A stretch of 64,000 nucleotides of DNA, from NCBI GenBank assembly GCA_001600415.1, contig BCJX01000010.1, forward strand, positions 282,868-346,867, in the 5' to 3' direction. The position numbers and the translations under genes were made by a program. This document shows positions 1-11,248 of this stretch, piece by piece (position 1 is the stretch's first letter; every line of letters begins with the position of its first letter). Below the pieces are notes generated by a model. That model saw only the letters and a program-made list of their open reading frames with translations. It made no database searches and was not told where the DNA came from. Source of the stretch: Pascua guehoae (Eukaryota; Basidiomycota; Tremellomycetes; Trichosporonales; Trichosporonaceae).

Positions 1-167
1 TAGGGTCAACTTGGCCTTGACAGTTGGTGAGTTTGAGTGACTCGTTCTGAGCATGAGTCTCGGTGCTCTTTGTGGGTGCCACATAGGCATGCCCCAGTGT
101 ACGCAGCACACACCCAAAGATTGCCCAGCTCACCACCCTGCGGCCTGAGTGGCAGCTCACACCACAG

Positions 168-799
168 CCGGGAGCATGCAGGACCACGAGCTCATTCTGC
201 GTTTCCTCGAGGCGTTCCTGTTCCCGCAGGGCGAGCGCGAGATTGTCGAGTGGATGCACGCGGGCATTTCGATGGGCGGACACACGACATGGCGCCTCTT
301 GCGCGGTGGTGAGTACGGATGAGCCAGCGAGGGTGCACAAGGAGGCTGGGCGCACACCTGCCCTCTACAACCTCTACTCTACATGTCCCCGCCCGGACCC
401 GTCCACGATGCCTTAACATTGCCAGGACTAACACCAACACCAGACCCGCGCTTCCGCGTCGCCGTCCCGATCGTCGGCTGCCCCACCCTCACCTTCCGCG
501 CCCACGTCGCCAAGCTGGGCCTGTACCGCTCCTCGGCCGCGCGCGGATTCTACGACCACCTTTCCCCGGGCGAGTACGCGGGCAAGCAGATCCTCACGCT
601 CCACGGCGCCCTGGACCAGATGATGCCGTACGAAATCTCGGCGCCCGAGCTCGACGCCGTCCGCCGCTCGTGTACATCACAGCCGGGGGGCGTGCTCGAG
701 TCGTGGGTCCAGGAGGGGAGGGGGCATGTGGTCACGCCGCAGATGGTGGAGAGGGCCGCGGGGTGGTTTTGGCGGTATGGGTTGAGTGAGGGTGGGTAG
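168..799 (+). CDS. Alpha/beta-hydrolase family protein, 3' part of gene
   Basis: This is the C-terminal part of a serine hydrolase of the alpha/beta fold; the substrate is unknown. Visible exons are 168-308 and 444-799, joined in phase as G|AC (acceptor caccag), giving about 164 residues. The nucleophile elbow GISMGGH lies near the start and fits G-x-S-x-G. After it come a helix, the strand FRVAVPIVGCP, and LTLHGALDQMMPY, which looks like the acid-bearing strand. GRGHVVTPQM supplies a plausible catalytic histidine. The N-terminal strands and true start are not visible: an acceptor (cacag) sits just before 168, and upstream exons must lie in bases 1-26 or outside the window. Similar short fungal hydrolases occur in many basidiomycetes. 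The family call is firm; the function is open. Confidence 0.8.
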
Positions 800-1917
800 G
801 TGAGCGAGCGGCAATGTGTTTTGTGTTGGGTGAACGCTCGTACCTCTGGGCTTGCATATTGGGAGGGGGGGGGGAGAAGTGTGGGCCGTAGAAGGACAGT
901 GGCATCAAGGATGCGTGGAAGGTAGACATTGTAGACAAATACAAACGCTTGGAACACCAGGGCATGCAGCGTGGAATCACCAAAACGCCAAGCGGCGGCA
1001 GCATGACGCGGTTTGCTCATGGTGAGGGTACTGTTCAGGGTGAAGAGGAGTGAGAGCGAGTGTAGAAGAGCCTTGCCTGAGAAAGGTGGTCTTTCGATTT
1101 TGCCACACGACACGTGAAATCTCATCTGCAGAGTCACTGAAATTCACGCACCAACGCAACCAGAACTCCACACAGGATATATGGCCAGCACATGTCGTAC
1201 AAGATGTGGAGGGTTTGGTGTCAAGCCAGAGCAGCGGTCGTCAATTGTGCATATTGTACTCTGGACGCAGCAGGTCTACCACCGTATTATGTGTGCGTTC
1301 GGGGTTGAGCTGCGTGAGGCACATTGTCCTGTGTGCTCCTGCAGTGCAGAGTGATTCATCCCTACTACTGCGGGGTACAGGGCTGGTCGAGCTGGTCGCG
1401 AGTGCTGCATTGCATGGCATGCATGCGTGCACTATTCTAGTTTTCCAGCCTCGTGTTGTGAGCGTGTGACCACTGACCTGTTCGGGCGAGTGCGATAATT
1501 GATGCACGCATGCGGAGACCCACCTTTGCCACCTCCATTGCAGATGCGCGCCCCTTGTTTTCATGCCCTCCCACATCTACACACATCCCCCCGTCTACAT
1601 CTGCAACTTCCCAAACACTTTTCTCTCCTCATCTTTCACATGTCTCTCCCTTGGTGCCTCAGTGCATTCATATCCCTCCACTTCACTACCCCTGCCTGAA
1701 CAAGCCAAGTCCAAGACACCCGTAACCGCGAGCTCAGCCCACACCATCCCCACCAGCAGTGTGAGTTGTTACTGCACCACCCTCCCCTGACAGGACAGAG
1801 ATGCGACTTTGGCGTTCCGTACTGTCACGTCGGTCCCCTACCCCCCTGTTCCGCCGACGACAAGACAAGTCTACATCCTCGCACCGCAGCTGGACGTCGC
1901 GTCTCTTCATGCGCACC
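800..1917. other. Intergenic, no gene recognised
   Basis: Open frames here overlap on both strands and lack the C-ending codon bias and splice pattern of the real genes. The last 150 bases contain a gtgagt-to-ag segment (about 1760-1795) that could be a 5' UTR intron of the next gene. Confidence 0.5.
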
Positions 1918-2995
1918 ATGTCCGGCTCTCGCCTTGTTCCCCCTGGCAGCCGTGGCAGCCGTAGCGGTGGATTCCCGTGGCTCAAACGTGTCGTCGTTGG
2001 GTTTACCGTCTCCCCGCGCCTTCCGGACGAGCTGCTCGACATGGTCCTCGGGTACTGCGACGCTCCGACTCTGTCTGTCCTCGCGCGGTGCAATACTGAA
2101 GTGCATGCGCGCGTCATACCACCCTCTACCGCTCCATTGTCCTCGACACCGAAACACTCAAACGCTTGTGTTACGGCCTGTCGCGTTCACACCCTGGAAA
2201 GAGCATCTACCATCAGCCCACGAAATGGTGCCAGTACAAGATTGAGTGTCTTCGCCTCACAAAGCACGCGCGTGTGAAAGGCACGCTTTCGTCCTTGCTC
2301 GTCGACACGTTCCTGCCCAAGTTCGCCGACGAGCCAGTCCTCTTCCCCAGCGTCGACAGCCTGTGCCTCGAAGACGCAATCTCGACGTCGTCGCTCGATT
2401 TGTGCGTAAAGCTCTTTCGACCACGCCATCTATGCATTATCCGACCACCAGAAGATCTGTGCTTTGACAACGACCTCTTTCACGGCGACAAGCCCATCAA
2501 TGAGCTCCATAGGCTCTTCACACTCTCGGTCGAGACTCTCTCCCTTCACTCGGACGGTTCAGTATACCATCCATGCTTCTCATTCCAGAACCTGAGAATG
2601 CGCATCTTCCGCACCCACAGCGCCGTCCCCGATTGGATTACAATACCTCTCAGTGCCATTCCGGACGGCATATACGCCGGCAGGCCATTGTGCCCCCCAC
2701 GCTCAATCGAAACCATCGGTACCCCCAGCCCCGACAGCGCTACGCTCGTACAGATCGAGAGCGACTGGCAAATCTACTGCGACTCGGTAGAGGAAGTTGG
2801 CGAAGAGGCGCGCGACATCCTCGGCACGTTCTCCTTTACGCCCACCGCCAATGCCGAGCCTTGTATTGTGTGTGGCGGAGTTACAGACAATGTGAGTGTA
2901 CCTGTGTGGCTTGCAGCTAACTGTAGCCAAACGATGAAGACCACAATGACGATGATGACGACGATGGAGACAATGAAGACGACAACGAGGCGTAA
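1918..2995 (+). pseudogene. F-box-like protein, tandem copy 1, frameshifted
   Basis: This is the first of three paralogues (with 4025-5047 and 6054-7025). It begins MSGSRLVPP and shares the family block GGFPWLKR...GFTVSPRLPDELLD and LARCNTEVHA, an F-box-like alpha-helical start that usually recruits Skp1. At about 2117-2122 the frame breaks. The upstream frame runs into unrelated residues, while the next frame continues the family sequence (TLYRSIVLDTETLKRL). Compared with the paralogues, one base is missing. The net coding length is one short of a multiple of three, which supports a single deletion. Near the end, a 35-nt intron (2892-2926) after CIVCGGVTDN joins to an acidic Asp/Asn/Glu tail ending at 2995. 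The break may be a real lesion or a sequencing error. Confidence 0.6.
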
Positions 2996-4024
2996 TAACC
3001 GTGTACAACAAACTACAGATAAGAGAGTTGTTTTGAGGTGAGGCATGTCAGACAATGAAAGTGAGTGAGTTAGTGGCTTTGCTGGCCTCGCTGGCCTGGC
3101 AATGTCTCACCGGTGGTCACGGAGTGCTGACAAGGCCACAGCTGACCACAGGCGTACTTGTAAGAGCATGTAATGGACCCGAAAATATGACATCCCACCC
3201 ATGTCCGTCCCACTCACACCACGGCGAATAATTATGCACTGTGTGCGCAGCTACTAACTACTGTGGAGTTCCAGGGTGTTGTTGTGAGGGTGGAGACGCA
3301 ACGCCAAGCTGTACCGTTTCTAGGTGACACGGGAAGCAGCGCGAAACCCCCCATTCGTGGTGTGCTTGAATTCCTGAACCTGATATGGTGTCTCTCCCTC
3401 TCACCCTTGAGATTGGTCCAGGTCAGTGATACTGCGACCGGAGTTAAGCCCGAAATGGCATACCATTGAGGTTTGCAGCGGGGCCTGCAGTGTTGGTGGC
3501 CCAACAGTCGCAACACTTGAACGCCACCCTTGAAGGAGGTTTGGATGTGCCACTTGGCCATCCGTCCCACTCGTCCCCATCACACCCATCACACCCATCA
3601 CACCCATCACACCCATCACACCCATCACATCCATCACACCCCATCACACCCCATCACACCCCATCACACCCCATCACACCCCATCACACCCTCATTTTAC
3701 ATGACCTTCCTTCTTTTCTTCCTTTCTCAAACTGTCCATCACATATATTTGCGATTAATGTCAACTCTCTTCATCCTTCTTCATCTTTACCTATCACTCT
3801 CACTACCACTTAAAGCTGCCAACCGATAACAATCTCCAACGGCTACTTTCACGACAATCGTAAGTACAAGGAGATGGTCCCGCGTCGCAGCTGCCACTGA
3901 CAAGACATGAACACCTCCCTACTCTCCATTGTGGCCCGCTCCGGTATCTCTCTCCCCGGCGCTGAGCCGTCACCCACTCTTCCCCATTTCCCACCAGCTT
4001 GACTGTGTCCCCGCGCGCATCAAC
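2996..4024. other. Intergenic spacer between F-box copies 1 and 2
   Basis: This spacer holds flank sequence repeated around the other two copies (for example the tgcagcgg... stretch near 3474, resembled at 5627) and a short tandem array at 3577-3690. A probable 5' UTR intron of copy 2 starts near 3857 (cgtaagtac) and ends before 4020. No separate gene is seen. Confidence 0.5.
3577..3690. repeat. Tandem minisatellite, CATCACACC units
   Basis: About six units of a 9-mer (cccatcaca) change midway into about six units of a 10-mer with one extra C (ccccatcaca). The change of unit length is visible near 3636. The array lies upstream of F-box copy 2 and is not repeated before copies 1 or 3. Confidence 0.9.
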
Positions 4025-5047
4025 ATGGCGGACGACCCACCCACCAAACCCATCATACCCATCACGACCACCGCACCGTCGAAGGGTGATTTTCCCTGGC
4101 TCAAGCGCCGTGTCTCCGGCTTCACCATCTCGCCGCGACTTCCAGACCACCTGCTCGAAAAGGTCGTCTCTTACTGTGACTCACCCACCCTGGCCACACT
4201 GGCACGGTGCAACACCGAAGTGCATGCAGTGGCGATCCCTGCCCTGTATCGCACCATACTCATCGCCAAAAACACCCTCGGCCGTCTGTTAAAGAACGAG
4301 ACTTTGTCCGACGAACAAGCCAAGTGGATCGAGTACAAGATTGAATGCTGCCGACTCGTGAAAGCGGTCATCGTCCTTGGCGACATTTCAGATGACACGA
4401 TCTCCGCTCGACTGCCTCGTTATTCTACGACTGTTCAGGACATCGACCCGGTTGAAGACTTCGACCCGCACCGGATAGACCAAGTCCCAGTCGTCTTCCC
4501 CAACGTCACAGACCTCTGTATGTGGAATGCCCCCGTTGAGTCGCTGCATCAATGTGTGCACCTCTTCCAGCCAACCCACCTCTGCGTCCTCAATCCACCA
4601 CTCAACTTTGACATTGGCAAGGTGCTCTGGGTCGGGAAAATCGAGGACAAGCAATACTCGGACTTCAGACTCTCGGTCAAGTCCCTCACCATTCACTCCA
4701 GCACCCCCGTATGGTATCCGTGCATGGGCTCTTTCGTGGGTCACAGTCTCCGCCTTATCCACCCGTCCTGGATTTATGACCCGATCCTCATTCCACCTCC
4801 CCGGCTGAACGGGCTCTGGGTTCCCATCCGGCCACTTTCGACCGAAGTTGTCGGCGGTCACATTCCAACCAACTCTGAACTCATCCAGCTCCAAAACCTG
4901 TGGGGTTTATACATTGACACCTACGTCGACCACTTTGGAGATGAGTTACGAGCCGAGAACCGCGATCTCACTGGCCGCATGGCATTTACTGCCACCGACG
5001 GCGCGCCTCCGTGTATCGTCTGTGGTACTCTGTTCGAATACATGTAG
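4025..5047 (+). CDS. F-box-like protein, tandem copy 2
   Basis: This is an intact single-exon gene of 340 residues. The start at MADDPPTKP was chosen because homology with copies 1 and 3 begins shortly after it (GDFPWLKRRVSGFTISPRLP). Residues about 36-80 form an F-box-like motif (LPDHLLEKVVSYCDSPTLA, then CNTEVHAVAIPALYRT), which in other proteins docks to Skp1 in SCF ubiquitin ligases. The rest is leucine-rich without a repeat I can name and ends in the family signature PPCIVCGT plus LFEYM. The conserved C-x-x-C pair in that ending suggests a small structural or metal-binding site. A gtgagt...ctgactgcag segment just after the stop may be a 3' UTR intron at the place where copy 1 has a coding intron. 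The target is unknown. Confidence 0.75.
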   Translation: MADDPPTKPIIPITTTAPSKGDFPWLKRRVSGFTISPRLPDHLLEKVVSYCDSPTLATLARCNTEVHAVAIPALYRTILIAKNTLGRLLKNETLSDEQAKWIEYKIECCRLVKAVIVLGDISDDTISARLPRYSTTVQDIDPVEDFDPHRIDQVPVVFPNVTDLCMWNAPVESLHQCVHLFQPTHLCVLNPPLNFDIGKVLWVGKIEDKQYSDFRLSVKSLTIHSSTPVWYPCMGSFVGHSLRLIHPSWIYDPILIPPPRLNGLWVPIRPLSTEVVGGHIPTNSELIQLQNLWGLYIDTYVDHFGDELRAENRDLTGRMAFTATDGAPPCIVCGTLFEYM

Positions 5048-6053
5048 TCTGTGAGTCTGCTACAATTTCGCCACTGACTGCAGGTGGCCTCCCTTCGAAG
5101 CGCCTCCAGCCCCCAAGAACCGGTCCGGGCACCTCGTTCACTGCTGTGGCGCTGCGGCGTGCAATGACTGTAAAGCAATAAAAGAAGAAGTGAGTCGGTA
5201 TCGGTTAACAGGCAACTGACGGCAAGCCCAAGCACCGGCCAATGTCAATCATCCGACCTGATCCCTCCGTCCACTTCACCAATCCCACATGCCACAGCCA
5301 ATGTTATGCAATGCGTGTGCAACTAGCAGCCACTATGGTCTCCAGAGCTCTACACATTATGTATTGCGTTTGGAGTGTAGTATCTGCAATGAATTGACAC
5401 AGCGCAGTTGAGTGAGAGGTTGTCCATTGCCAAGATATGTCGCCCACCTGAATTTGCGGTGGATACAACAGATCCGGAGTGTGTCTATGAGGCGACAGTT
5501 GAGTATCGTACGTACGCTGTCGTGGTTAATACATGTCTGTGCAGCCACTGCAGCCACTTCCGGGGAATGGTTGCATTATCCTTTCATTGGAGCAGTTGAT
5601 GAGCAGACCGTACAACACGGATGTTTGCAGCGGTACACATGGCGTTGGCGGCGAATCAGTAGTCCAGCCAGTTCTGCCACAGTTGCCAGTGCAATCGGTC
5701 AGGTGTGCCACTTCGGGGTACACAGTCAACTTTGCCCAGCTTTGCTTTGATCAGCGCGTCCGTCCCATCCACAATTTTACAGCTACCCCTTCCTCATCTT
5801 TAACATATCGCTCTCAATATCACACCACTGTCAAGAGCTGCGGGCACCCACGATATCGTCCTGGCATCTGGTTCGTGACAATCGTATGTGGCGGAGGATG
5901 GAAAGATACCTTGTCACTGACCGAGGTAGAGAGCCGCATCCCATCGCACTTCTTCGTCCACACGCCCCAGTGCCTCTTTGTACACTGTTACATACGCTAC
6001 AATCATTCTCCACCATCCCGACGGTCTTCCACCCTCATCACCTCCAACCCAAC
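5048..6053. other. Intergenic spacer between F-box copies 2 and 3
   Basis: This spacer contains the 64-base repeat at 5291-5354 and stretches resembling the spacer before copy 2. A likely 5' UTR intron begins at about 5884 (cgtatgtgg). No other gene is seen. Confidence 0.5.
5291..5354. repeat. 64-base direct repeat, copy A
   Basis: The segment from gccacagcc to agctctaca matches 7244-7307 at 60 of 64 positions by eye. A weaker relative is visible around 3222-3280. It marks the downstream edge of the duplicated F-box unit. Confidence 0.85.
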
Positions 6054-7025
6054 ATGGCCAACGGCCTCCAGGCCACGCGCACGAGGGGCGACTTTCCATG
6101 GCTTACCCGCTACGTCTCTGGTTTTACCATTACGCCCCGCCTGCCTGACCAACTCTTCGACATGGTGGTCAACTACTGCTGTCCGCAGACTCTGACTACG
6201 CTCGCACGCTGCAACAAGGAAGTCCACGCCGTGGCGGTTCCAGCTCTGTATCGCACAGTTGTCCTTACAAAGAAGAGTCTCGAGCGCCTGACAAGGACCA
6301 AGACCCACAAGCATAAGCATGACAAGTGGTTCAAGTACACTGTCGAATGCTGCCGTCTCACCACACAGGCGCGTGTCGTCGGTGACATTTGGTGTGCGAC
6401 AACCTTGGGTCTCCTGTGGCACTGTTTGGCCGAAGACGATAAAGTCCGAGTCCTCTTCCCCAACGTCTCCACCGTCTGCATCGAGGACGCACCCATCCAG
6501 TCTCTCCATGAGTGTATGTGGCTCTTCCGACCGCTCCACCTGTGTTTGAGCTCCATCCATTCGCCCCAAGCTTTGGACCTCGACGAGGGACTCGTCTACG
6601 GGGACGCGCTCGGCAATCAGCGATACGAGCAGTTCCGGCGCTCTGTCCAGTCTCTCACCATTCACACCAATGACAAGGTCCGGATCCCGTGCTTTGCCTT
6701 TCAAAATCTTACGCTGCGCATCATCTGTCACCCGTCCCAAACGCTCTTCGGTCGACTCGAGCTCCCCACAGGAGATAGCGAGCAGGCCATGGTTCTCTCC
6801 CCCCCGCGCTCAATCCACATTGTCGCCTCAATCAAACAAAGCGAGATTCAAACTATCCTCTCAAACAACCAAAGCACTCGCACACAGAACTTTCAAAACA
6901 GGTGGATCTCCATTTGCGACTCGATCGTCGGCACTGTACGAGACGAGGACCGCGATATCATCCGTCGCGTGAGCTTTACCCCCACAGCCGAGGCGGCTCC
7001 CTGCACCGTCTGTGGTACTCTGTGA
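6054..7025 (+). CDS. F-box-like protein, tandem copy 3
   Basis: This is an intact single-exon gene of 323 residues starting MANGLQATRTRG. The F-box-like block is GDFPWLTRYVSGFTITPRLP, then DQLFDMVVNYC and LARCNKEVHAVAVPALYRT. The middle keeps the family pattern (VECCRL, VRVLFPNVSTVCIEDAP, SLTIH), and the end is AAPCTVCGTL. It is closest to copy 2 in layout, and the start-to-start distance of about 2.03 kb matches the 2.11 kb between copies 1 and 2, so the array arose by tandem duplication. Its 3' end lies about 280 bases from the tail of LHS1, which is convergent. The substrate is unknown; a role as an SCF adaptor is inferred only from the F-box-like start. Confidence 0.75.
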   Translation: MANGLQATRTRGDFPWLTRYVSGFTITPRLPDQLFDMVVNYCCPQTLTTLARCNKEVHAVAVPALYRTVVLTKKSLERLTRTKTHKHKHDKWFKYTVECCRLTTQARVVGDIWCATTLGLLWHCLAEDDKVRVLFPNVSTVCIEDAPIQSLHECMWLFRPLHLCLSSIHSPQALDLDEGLVYGDALGNQRYEQFRRSVQSLTIHTNDKVRIPCFAFQNLTLRIICHPSQTLFGRLELPTGDSEQAMVLSPPRSIHIVASIKQSEIQTILSNNQSTRTQNFQNRWISICDSIVGTVRDEDRDIIRRVSFTPTAEAAPCTVCGTL

Positions 7026-7243
7026 AAAGCAATGTGAGCCGATACCCATCTGCGCGGCTCATTGTAGGCTCCATCTCAACGGTCACGGGGCAAGACTCGA
7101 CACCGCAGCACGCCAAGGCAACTCAAGGCTGTGCAATCAAAAGCAATGAAAAGTGCTTGAGTGTCGACTACTGGACCGCTGACTCTAGGCTGGATCCGCC
7201 AACCGACGATGCACAGGACATCTAGGCCCTCTCCCCCAGCCAC

Positions 7244-7307
7244 GCCACAGCCAATGTTATGCAATGCGTGTGCAACTAGCAACTACTATGATCTCTAGAG
7301 CTCTACA
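7244..7307. repeat. 64-base direct repeat, copy B, overlapping the LHS1 stop
   Basis: This matches 5291-5354. Its last five bases (7303-7307) are the stop codon and last coding bases of LHS1 on the minus strand. Copy A therefore carries a sliver of LHS1 tail, which indicates that the duplicated unit originated next to LHS1. Confidence 0.8.
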
Positions 7308-9997
7308 GCTCGTCGTGCTTTTGTCCGTGACCCGTCTCCTCAGTCTTAGTCGACGTGGTGACCGACGACGTCGCCGACTCCTGGGACGCCGTGTGCTCGG
7401 CAGTCGACGGAGTCGGGCCCGAGTGGTTGGCCGAGCTCGTGCTCCACTTTGGCCGTGGTGCGCGCGGGTTCTTCCTGTTAATGAGGCCCAGGACGTGCGT
7501 CTGGAGCTTCTTGCCGCGGTCGTTGAGGTCCTTTGTGAAGATGAACGGGTCGGCCGTCTTGATCTCGTTGACCGTGACCTGCTTCTCCATCAGGCCGTCC
7601 ATCCACACCTCGTTGTCCTTGAGCATGCGCTCGACAGTCTTGAGGTCGTCCTCCGAGAACTTTGGCGCCGCGACGGGGTTTTCCGGCGTCGAGTTGGCGA
7701 CCGCCTCGAGGGCCATGGTCCGGTTCTTGGTGGCCTCGATGAGGAACGAGCGCGCGGCAAACATGGCCTTTTGGAAGTCGTCAACGGCCTTGGGGCGCGT
7801 CTGCCACTCGGCGAAGCGCGTGGCGATCGGGAGCTCGAGCTTTTCAATCGCGGCGCGCTTGGCGAGGATCGTCTTGACGTCGGCTCCCTCCGATTCCTCG
7901 TGCAGCCACGCCGAAGTCGGCTCGACGAGGGCCGCGATCGCCTTGCGTTCGGCCTCGGTGCTGAACTGGTGGAACTCGGCGTCCTCGGCCTCACCAGAGA
8001 GAAGGTTCTGCATGCGGTACAGGTACCCCTCGAGCATGTTGTGTGCCTCCTCGCGTGCGCGCATGGCCTTTTCGTACGTCGCAATCGAGGTCAGGCGAGC
8101 GTTTGTGAGGCGCTTCTCGTCGCCAGAGAGCGGTGCCACACCAACCGCGCGCTCGCGGAACTTGATCGGAACGCGAGTGGGCTTGACGGGCTTGGCAACC
8201 TTGGTCGTGGCGTTGTCGGCCTCAACCTCGGCGTCGTTGTCGGCTTCTTCCTCGTCGGCGGCCTCCTTGGTCTCGTCCTTCTTGCCAAACAGGCCCTTGA
8301 TCGCACCAGCGACACCGCCGTCCTCCTTGGCCGTCTCGTTCGAGACGAGCGCCGCGTTGGCAACGCCAATCATGCCGCGGGAGTCGAGGCGGAGCGTGAC
8401 GTTGATAGCCGGCGACGGGGCCGTAAAGTTGGCGAGCGCGTCGCTAGCCTCGAGGGTGACGGAGAGAATCGGCTGGCCGGCCTGGGAAATCTGCAGCGTC
8501 GTGTCCTCTGGCTTGAGCAGCAGCGTCTTGCGCGTGCCAAGCGGCGAGCCGCGGGGGAAGACGACGTCGTCGTCGATGGCAAAGTCCCACAGGCTGCGCT
8601 CCGAGACGACAACCTGCTTCATCTTGAACTGCTTGCTGAGCCACGCGCCATAGTACGCCGCGCCGAGGACCGCGGCCTCGTCCGAGTTGACGTTGGCTGC
8701 AATCAGGTCCTCGCTGTCGCCGAGGACAGTGCGGAGCGCCTGCTGGACAAAGGGAACACGCGTGTTGCCGCCAAACATAATGACCGAGGTAATGTCGTCG
8801 AGCGTAATGTTGGACGCCTTGAGCGCATCCGTGAGCGGGCGCGTAAACTGCTCCGTGTTGCCACCAAAGTGCTGCTCGAGGGCCACACGGGTGAGGCGCG
8901 ACCGGTAGTCGGTGTCGTCGTACACCGACTCAATGTTCACCTGGCTCTCCTGGTTGGCGCTGAGAATGTGCTTGACGCGGACGGCCTCCTTGTCAAACTT
9001 GGCCATGGCGCGCGGGTCGTCGCGGACGGCCTCCAGGCCAGTCTTGGTAATAAAGTCGTTCAGGAGGAGCTCACGGACGGCGAGGTCGACGTGAATCGCA
9101 CCCGAATCCTCCCAACCAACGCCGAGGACGTCAATATGCGTCGAGTTGATGAGCATCTTAGACTTGGGCGACGGGCGGTAGCTGGTCTGGTAGAAGGCAA
9201 GAACGGTGGCCGACGTCGTGAGAGATCCCGAGTCGTAGACGACGTAGAATTCCTTCTCGCCCTCTCCCGTCTCTGGGTCGTAGTCTGGGAACGTCCTGGT
9301 CATGGCAAAGTTGAGACCAACACCGGTGCCCTCGCCGATCATGGCAAGGCACGACATGCCCTGCAGCTCGAGGGCGTCACGGAACGACCGCCGCTGCGGC
9401 TGCGTCCACCACGCCGGGACAGTGACCACCGCCTGCGTCACGGGCTCGCCGCCCACCTCTTCGGCCAGCCCGCGGTAGTATGCGAGCTGGTGCGCGAGCA
9501 GCGCCGTTGGCGTCCACACCTCGCTGTCGGAATCGGGCCGCGGCGAAATGTGATCAGGAAGCTTGGGGTGGGCAAAGACGAGGACACCATCGTCCGTAAG
9601 TGATGGTGGGGAGGGATAGATGGGAAGCTGGGGCAGGTCGGTGGCGGCAAGCAACGGCTTGACGTAAGGGTAGTGACTCTTGCTGAAGCGCACGGCCTGA
9701 AGCGTTAGTCGTTTTGGAAACCCAATGTACTCTGCGTAGCAATGGTTCGAGGCGAGGAGCCCACAAACTCACAGCCATCTTGGCCTCCTGGCCAAAGACG
9801 CGCTCCTCGCGCTTCCAGCTAACTACACTGCTAATCTTGCGTTTGCTGTCGCGGTCGAGGAGGACATCGAACGGGTGACCCGGCTTGACGAGGGAGAGCT
9901 TTGTAAACTCTGCTCCATAGTCGATGGCCAGGATGGCAGCCGTTGCTCCGTGCAGCAGCGCGAGGAAGAGGAAGAGGATATTTCGTGCGAACCTCAT
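7303..9997 (-). CDS. LHS1: ER lumenal Hsp70-like chaperone Lhs1/HYOU1
   Basis: This encodes an Hsp110/GRP170-class chaperone that works in the ER lumen as co-chaperone and nucleotide exchange factor for Kar2/BiP during import and folding. Exon 1 runs 9997-9773 and exon 2 runs 9696-7303, with a 76-nt phase-0 intron. The product is 872 residues, close to the family length. Residues 1-21 are a signal peptide (MRFARNILFLFLALLHG). The ATPase domain opens with ILAIDYGAEFTKLSLVKPG and includes VVTVPAWWTQPQRR and MFGGNTRVPFVQ. An acidic linker around residues 480-510 and a helical C-terminal domain follow, ending in the ER retrieval signal HDEL. The opposite strand has a long open frame (7264-9603), an antisense artefact of the GC-rich codons. 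Confidence 0.95.
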
Positions 9998-11248
9998 GGT
10001 CGGGTTTGTTCCAAGGGGCCGGAGTGGCCGGTTTGAAAGAGGGTGTTGTTTATCTATGCTACACAAAGGGGATGTGGTTCGAGGTCGAGTACACGTCGAT
10101 GGGATGGAAATCTTGGCGTGGCCAGGTCAGCAATGGGCGACGCGACTGACCCCGCACTGCACTTTGGGCTGTGCCTCCAACGTGGAGCCCACATGCCACA
10201 TCGACATCGCCTCCACCTTGGTCACTCTCCAGCACTGCAGCCACGGCCACAGCCGACCGCGTACCTGGTAGGTGGTAGATGGTGCCAGTACCTGAATGAA
10301 CAACGCATGGCAAACACGTGGATAATTCCGTCTATTTCCGAGAGACAGCCTTCGTGGCGGCCTATACGTCATCACGGCCCTCCAACCCAGCGCCCCAAGC
10401 TGCAACAAGGTGTCGAGCAACAGACAGGAGATCCGAGAGATCAGAGATAACACAACTGCAGCCTGAGCCTGAGATAGATTGCCACCTTGTCAGCCTCAGA
10501 GCCTACAGCACTTGGGTGCTCCCTCTCTACAGCACGGTACAGGAGTACTCAGTCGACTGAATCGCTAAAGGTTTACCATCGTGTGTCCTAGCATGGCAGG
10601 ACGGGTCTTTGCCTTGCATGCATTATTGTTCGTTGATGGTCTGGAATACACGGTCGGGCGCTGACCAGTGACGCGTCGGGATTTGCGCTACTCCTGAGCC
10701 GTGCACCAAACTGTTGCCACCCAGCCAGTCAATTCTCACCACAGGGCAGGGAGGGGCAAGGCAAGGCAGGGAAGGTAAGGCCGAGTCTCCTTCCCTCACC
10801 CTCCACCGCACGTCGTTAGCCGCTACAGTCATACAGACCGCACGTTCCTTAATCTCTGGTGTTCGGCGCCGGTGCGGGCCATTCTACTCTACTGTACTCT
10901 CCTGTTGACAACCTTCCTCGAGACACGTTCGCACATTCAATCATCAACCATCTCCCATCTCCCATCTCATTGCATTATATTCTTCATTGTTTATATCCCC
11001 ATCCACACCCCATAGCTATACATAATCGCTACTCAAAGCCAACATTTACACCACTCGGCTCGCCACTACATCAGCGTCTCGGATCCGCCCACCACTCCAC
11101 CGCCGACTCGAGTAGCTCTCGACCGGCGCCCCGCAGTCTTCCTCCCCTTGCGGAAAGACTGCCTCCCGCTATCGCTCTGCCTTTGGCAAGTGTCGTCGGC
11201 ATCTTCGTCGCCACTTGCAAGGTCTGAGCGCCAGCGTCGCCCCTTCGC
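9998..11248. other. Divergent promoter region between LHS1 and the IBTK-like gene
   Basis: No gene is supported. On the LHS1 side are a CACGTG (10315-10320) and an ACGTCA (10366-10371), motif classes bound by bZIP factors. On the other side the 5' leader from about 10910 is pyrimidine-rich, as is usual before genes in this window. Confidence 0.5.

Noticed and set aside
1050..1469. 139-codon open frame in the first intergenic region
   Set aside because: The sequence composition is non-coding, and competing frames exist on both strands.
3577..3690. CRISPR-like regular array
   Set aside because: Units are 9-10 bases with no unique spacers, so this is a minisatellite in a eukaryotic genome.
7264..9603. 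779-codon open frame on the plus strand opposite LHS1
   Set aside because: It is fully antisense to a clear Hsp70-family gene. Its Leu/Arg/Val-rich translation is the usual shadow of C-ending codons and has no domain.
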